Assembly (NCBI GenBank): GCA_019751475.1
Contig: JAIENH010000724.1
Span: 1 to 9,512 of the forward strand
Length of the DNA stretch: 9,512 nucleotides
Origin: Cyclobacteriaceae bacterium
Lineage (GTDB): Bacteria; Bacteroidota; Bacteroidia; Cytophagales; Cyclobacteriaceae
Direction: 5' to 3'
Shown here: piece by piece, positions 6,574-9,512 of the stretch
How positions within the stretch are numbered: position 1 is the stretch's first letter
Layout: the number at the start of each line of letters is the position of its first letter
Notes under the pieces: generated by a model
Told to the model about the DNA's origin: nothing
Databases searched by the model: none
The model's input: only the letters and a program-made list of their open reading frames with translations
Position numbers and translations under genes: made by a program

Positions 6574-6837
6574 TTATTGAGTATTTGATTCCAGTAAATC
6601 GTCAATGTTTGCATCCAGCATTCGCTTGTATTCATGGGCGTACCAATTGACCGCATCCTCCTTGTCTCTTTTTAAATTGCTTGACTTCGAGAACGCTTCA
6701 AAAGCGTTGTAGCGAGCTGCCGCAAACATGATGGCAGCACCCACACGCTCTTTGGGTTCGGTCTTGGTAAATCCATTGGCAAGTTCAATGAATTGATCGG
6801 CCATAGCTGTCCGTGATAGTTCCGTTGTGTTGTTCAT
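6574..6837 (-). CDS. DUF3144 family small protein
   Basis: An 87-residue soluble, mainly helical protein with no signal peptide. The pattern DQFIELANGF, then KERVGAAIMFAAARYNAFEA, then Tyr-X-X-Glu-Tyr-X-X-Met-Leu-X-X-Asn matches my recollection of DUF3144, a small cytoplasmic family with no established function. The length fits the family. The ATG at 6837 gives an 11-residue lead; a second Met (residue 12, MADQFIELAN) is the alternative start. It lies between the soluble cytochrome c (26-bp gap) and the first outer-membrane barrel (12-bp gap), so it is co-transcribed with exported and respiratory proteins although itself apparently cytoplasmic. It has no cysteine, so it cannot carry covalent haem or a Cys-ligated cluster. 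Confidence 0.88.
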   Translation of the reverse strand: MNNTTELSRTAMADQFIELANGFTKTEPKERVGAAIMFAAARYNAFEAFSKSSNLKRDKEDAVNWYAHEYKRMLDANIDDLLESNTQ

Positions 6838-6863
6838 GATTCAATCTGTTTTACTCATACAAA

Positions 6864-7274
6864 TTATTGTTTCAGCGTCCTGATATAATTGACAATGAGC
6901 CAACGGTCTTCGGCATCGGGTATTTTCTTATCAAATGCAGTCATATCATCCCGGCCAGTTGATATTTTGTAAAACAAGGCGCCATCCGTCTGGCTCTGGA
7001 ATGCAGCGCTTGAGAAATCCCCCATCAGATCCTGTCCTTTCAGTTCCTTGGCTTTTGGTCCATCACCGTACCCCTCTTTACCATGGCAGGACTGACAATG
7101 CTTGGAGTATAAGCTTTTACCAATCGATAAATTCTCTTTGTCTGCCTTGTCTGTGGGGTTCTTTGCTTTTTTAGCGGTCTCCGGCACTACCCACTCTTTA
7201 GACTGGTAAACTACCGTAAATGAATACAGTGCAACAGAAGCGGCCAGAAGGAGAACAAGTGTGTGCTTTTTCAT
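6864..7274 (-). CDS. Soluble periplasmic monohaem cytochrome c
   Basis: A 136-residue class I cytochrome c. Residues 1-23 form a signal peptide or uncleaved anchor (MKKHTLVLLL and so on, with no crisp AXA site). A Lys/Pro/Ala-rich linker follows (about 30-48), then the haem domain. The haem attachment is Cys-Gln-Ser-Cys-His (C60, C63, H64), followed by GKEGYGDGP, typical of cytochrome c6/c551-like or ActE-like domains. M111 in Asp-Asp-Met-Thr-Ala-Phe is the likely distal ligand, and the C-terminal helix DRWLIVNYIRTL is intact. It lies 18 bp after the anchored beta-sandwich gene and two genes after the NrfD-like gene. That position fits a shuttle between a quinol-oxidising NrfD complex and the NorC/NorB-like pair downstream (inference). 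Confidence 0.92.
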   Translation of the reverse strand: MKKHTLVLLLAASVALYSFTVVYQSKEWVVPETAKKAKNPTDKADKENLSIGKSLYSKHCQSCHGKEGYGDGPKAKELKGQDLMGDFSSAAFQSQTDGALFYKISTGRDDMTAFDKKIPDAEDRWLIVNYIRTLKQ

Positions 7275-7292
7275 AGTTATTGGGTTTATGTT

Positions 7293-8141
7293 TTACAAGT
7301 TGATTTTAGCTTTTGAAATTCTAAAAAGGTTAATGATCAATAAGAGAATGGGCAGCCACACACCGATGATGATCAGGTTCGGGAAAATGAGCAGGTAATA
7401 AGGTGCTTTCGAAGGCGGTGACCACAGGGTGCGTTCATCAAAAGTTGATTGATCGACAATGGGTGTGCCAATAGGCGCAGTAACCAATGCTTTTACCGTG
7501 CCATACGTTTCGCTTTCATTGAGCACTACCTCAAACGTCAATTCACCATTGATACCCGGCATGGGTGAATCTATCGGCACAATGATCGAACCGTTTTCAT
7601 CGGTCTCATAACTCTCTTCACCGATTGGAAGCGGGGCATACATCCGCTGCAACTGCACTTTCAGTGATTGACTTGCCAGCGGCTGCCCCAATCCATCGGT
7701 AAGCGTTGCCCGGATTTGATTGATACTGTCAACCGCTTCAACAGCAGCCGATAGATTTGCATCGGATACATTTATTTCTGTTTCGGAATCTTCATACGTA
7801 GATTGGTTTTCTATTTTCACCACGTAGGTAAAAACCGAAGCTTCCTTTGTCTTTGTCAGGCTGCTATCGTTCAAAACAAATTTTGTTTTCCCTTCCGAAT
7901 TGGTTGTCGCTGTGCCAAGACAGAAGAGTGAGTCGTCAGGCATTTTTTTGTACACCTGAATCGCGAGACCCGAGGCTGGTTCAAATCCGTTCTCGCCTTT
8001 GTATTTAGTAGAAAAGGCGATGAACGTTTCCCGGTTCATAACCTTAATGTATTGAGCGGATATCCTCGCTTTATGTTGACGGTTTTGGGCGAGTGCCGCA
8101 TTCGCGAGAAGTAAAAGAAAGTATATGAAATAGGTTCTCAT
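7293..8141 (-). CDS. Periplasmic beta-sandwich protein with C-terminal membrane anchor, unknown function
   Basis: A 282-residue protein with a signal peptide (1-19, ending ALAQ), a large periplasmic part and one transmembrane helix at about 248-272, followed by a short basic cytoplasmic tail (RISKAK). The periplasmic part appears to hold two Ig-like/transthyretin-like beta-sandwich units. The first, about 26-127, contains PASGLAIQVY and Asn-Ser-Glu-Gly-Lys. The second, about 142-222, contains GLGQPLASQSLKVQL and Asp-Glu-Asn-Gly-Ser. Both have the pattern of an added-modifier loop followed by a turn with Gly, as in carboxypeptidase-regulatory-like domains. The single free Cys (C74) and the absence of haem motifs argue against an electron carrier. 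The ATG overlaps the NrfD-like stop by 4 bp (ATGA), so its production is tied to that membrane subunit. A structural or assembly role in the membrane complex is inference. Confidence 0.85.
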   Translation of the reverse strand: MRTYFIYFLLLLANAALAQNRQHKARISAQYIKVMNRETFIAFSTKYKGENGFEPASGLAIQVYKKMPDDSLFCLGTATTNSEGKTKFVLNDSSLTKTKEASVFTYVVKIENQSTYEDSETEINVSDANLSAAVEAVDSINQIRATLTDGLGQPLASQSLKVQLQRMYAPLPIGEESYETDENGSIIVPIDSPMPGINGELTFEVVLNESETYGTVKALVTAPIGTPIVDQSTFDERTLWSPPSKAPYYLLIFPNLIIIGVWLPILLLIINLFRISKAKINL

Positions 8142-9454
8142 GAGTAGGTAGGTTGAGATGGTCGTGTCAATCCTCTTTCTTCGGCCGTCTCATAAATAGG
8201 TACAACGGGAAGAAATCGTACCAGTAAGGTGATAATGAGTAATGCACTTGCCAACGTAGCCGCGGTGATAGACCATTCTATCAGTGTTGGTGTGTAATGA
8301 TGCCACGACTGGGGCACACCTTCAATGGGAAGAAACGGATGGCTAAGTGTAGGTATTACAATCAGGTAGCGTTTCCACCAGGCACCCAACACGACCGCCA
8401 GTGCCACCATAAATAACGGAAGAGGTTTTCTGCCCTTACGAAACAACAATATGATAACAGGAAGAACGAGTCCACCGATGATAACCGTCCAGAACAGCCC
8501 CGCGTATTGTCCTTTGAATAAACTTTGAAGATGCACGGCCTCTTCTTCGGTGGATTTATACGTGGGAATCAGGTATTCATTAATATTAAAATACAAATAC
8601 ACCAGGCATAACAATACCAGCACCTTTCCCATTTTATCAAAATGATCGTCTGTGATATACTCTTCGAGGCTGTACAGTTTACGAAGGACAAACATCACCA
8701 CTACCACCGCGCCAGATCCTGCTACAAATGCACCGGCAATAAAGTAGGGGCCGAAGTTGGTGCTGTCCCATCCTGGTCGGTAAGTAGTTTCGAATAGCCA
8801 TGCCGTTACCGTGTGAATGGCAAACGCCACGGGTATGATCATAATAGACAAGACCTGTATAGATATGGTGTGTATGCGAACTTGCTTTTCGTTGCCCGAC
8901 CAGTTCAACGAAAGCCTGTCATACCACTTATATAACCAGCCTGTGCGATGCGAATAGTGTTTCAAGATGCTGAAATCGGGCAGTAGCGGATAGTACAACA
9001 ATAGAAGGCTGATGACCAGGTAAGTTGTAATTACGATAACGTCCCAGAGGATGGGCGACTGAAGTCTGCCATGCAAGAATAAATTCAGAAGCCTATCAGG
9101 TCGGCCCATATCAATGATGATGGTGAGCCCTGCCATAATAATTGCGGCCACGGCAATGATTTCTGCAATGCGCGTAAGCGGTGTGCTCCAATGTACACCG
9201 GACAATCGCAGGATGGCGGTGATCAACGAACCCACTAAACTCACCGCAACAAAGAATACAAAATTGGAAATGTAAATGCCCCACAATGCGTAGTCTCTCA
9301 TGCCCGTTATAGCCAGGCCATGCTTAAGTTGCTGAGCGTAGGAATACATTCCTGCGAGGATAACAACTACAAGAAAGGCAACCCAAACATTTCCCTTCCA
9401 GCCAAATTTTTTTGGTGCCAGGTCATTGATCATTTTTTCGTAGGCAGGGTTCAT
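8138..9454 (-). CDS. NrfD/PsrC/ActC-family quinol-interacting membrane subunit
   Basis: A 438-residue integral membrane protein with about 10 helices (roughly 23-41, 55-83, 94-115, 134-158, 195-224, 235-260, 275-297, 316-338, 343-368, 388-415), the size of the long NrfD group (ActC/ActF of alternative complex III, HmcC, DsrP) rather than short NrfD. Family-like stretches include RDYALWGIYI (53-62), DMGRPDRLLNLFLHGR (115-130), LWDVIVITTYLV (136-147) and, late, WWKRYLIVIP (359-368) with W-x-x-Y-T-P-T before helix 10. It has no cofactor motif of its own. Such subunits exchange electrons between membrane quinones and a partner iron-sulfur or multihaem protein, and that partner should lie upstream of the window. 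The start ATG overlaps the stop of the upstream gene (ATGA), and its own stop overlaps the next start in the same way, giving tight coupling. Confidence 0.92.
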   Translation of the reverse strand: MNPAYEKMINDLAPKKFGWKGNVWVAFLVVVILAGMYSYAQQLKHGLAITGMRDYALWGIYISNFVFFVAVSLVGSLITAILRLSGVHWSTPLTRIAEIIAVAAIIMAGLTIIIDMGRPDRLLNLFLHGRLQSPILWDVIVITTYLVISLLLLYYPLLPDFSILKHYSHRTGWLYKWYDRLSLNWSGNEKQVRIHTISIQVLSIMIIPVAFAIHTVTAWLFETTYRPGWDSTNFGPYFIAGAFVAGSGAVVVVMFVLRKLYSLEEYITDDHFDKMGKVLVLLCLVYLYFNINEYLIPTYKSTEEEAVHLQSLFKGQYAGLFWTVIIGGLVLPVIILLFRKGRKPLPLFMVALAVVLGAWWKRYLIVIPTLSHPFLPIEGVPQSWHHYTPTLIEWSITAATLASALLIITLLVRFLPVVPIYETAEERGLTRPSQPTYS

Positions 9455-9512
9455 GGCTCTTGTGGTTTATCGACTGATTGAAACTCAGTGTAATTCTTCA
9501 TGCCCTCTTCAA
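9451..9512 (-). CDS. C-terminal 19 residues of an upstream gene (5' part beyond the window)
   Basis: An open frame enters from the right edge and ends at a TGA (9453-9451) that overlaps the ATG of the NrfD-like gene by 4 bp. The visible tail is EEGMKNYTEFQSVDKPQEP, a polar, disordered-looking end. The frame-perfect ATGA junction, the same type as the next one downstream, is the evidence that it is coding. In related clusters the gene before a long NrfD is usually a periplasmic iron-sulfur or molybdopterin/iron-sulfur protein, but nothing in these 19 residues shows this. Confidence 0.7.
   Translation of the reverse strand, partial: EEGMKNYTEFQSVDKPQEP

Overview
The window looks like a chromosomal segment of a Bacteroidota (Cytophaga/Flavobacteria/Chitinophaga-type) bacterium. 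The basis is the PorT-like outer-membrane barrels ending in Gly-Tyr-X-Phe-Asn, signal peptides cleaved before Gln, hardly any Shine-Dalgarno sequences, moderate GC content (mid-40s by eye) and the general protein style. Every real gene is on the minus strand, so transcription runs from high to low coordinates. The plus-strand frames are shadows of these genes.

Right part (9512 down to 2724): a long, tight, probably single transcription unit. In transcription order it holds the last 19 codons of an unknown gene; a 10-helix NrfD/ActC-type quinol-interacting membrane protein; a periplasmic beta-sandwich protein with a C-terminal membrane anchor; a soluble monohaem cytochrome c; a small DUF3144 protein; two tandem paralogous outer-membrane barrels, one carrying a Met-rich stretch; a secreted protein of unknown function; a membrane-anchored NorC-like monohaem cytochrome c; and a 12-helix NorB-like haem-copper oxidoreductase (HCO) superfamily subunit. 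Junctions are 4-bp ATGA overlaps, one 35-bp overlap, or gaps of 12-38 bp (59 bp if the second barrel starts at its ATG rather than an upstream TTG).

The inferred working model is a quinol-to-NorBC electron route: quinol to the NrfD-type complex, to the soluble cytochrome, to the NorC-like cytochrome, to the NorB-like subunit. The NorB-like protein is not canonical. It keeps the helix-2 His, the His-His metal pair and a Glu exactly 21 residues after that pair, as in cNOR. It lacks the helix-6 His and its partner Glu, and it has His-Ala-Met where the whole superfamily normally has His-X-His. This is the most interesting feature of the window.

Left part (2629 down to 1): after a 94-bp gap comes an ATP-cone plus PD-(D/E)XK (Mrr-like) protein. 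It overlaps by 14 bp the start of a P2A-type (Ca2+/Mn2+-like) P-type ATPase, whose last roughly 300 residues lie beyond the window edge. No RNA genes, mobile elements, CRISPR arrays or convincing terminators were seen.
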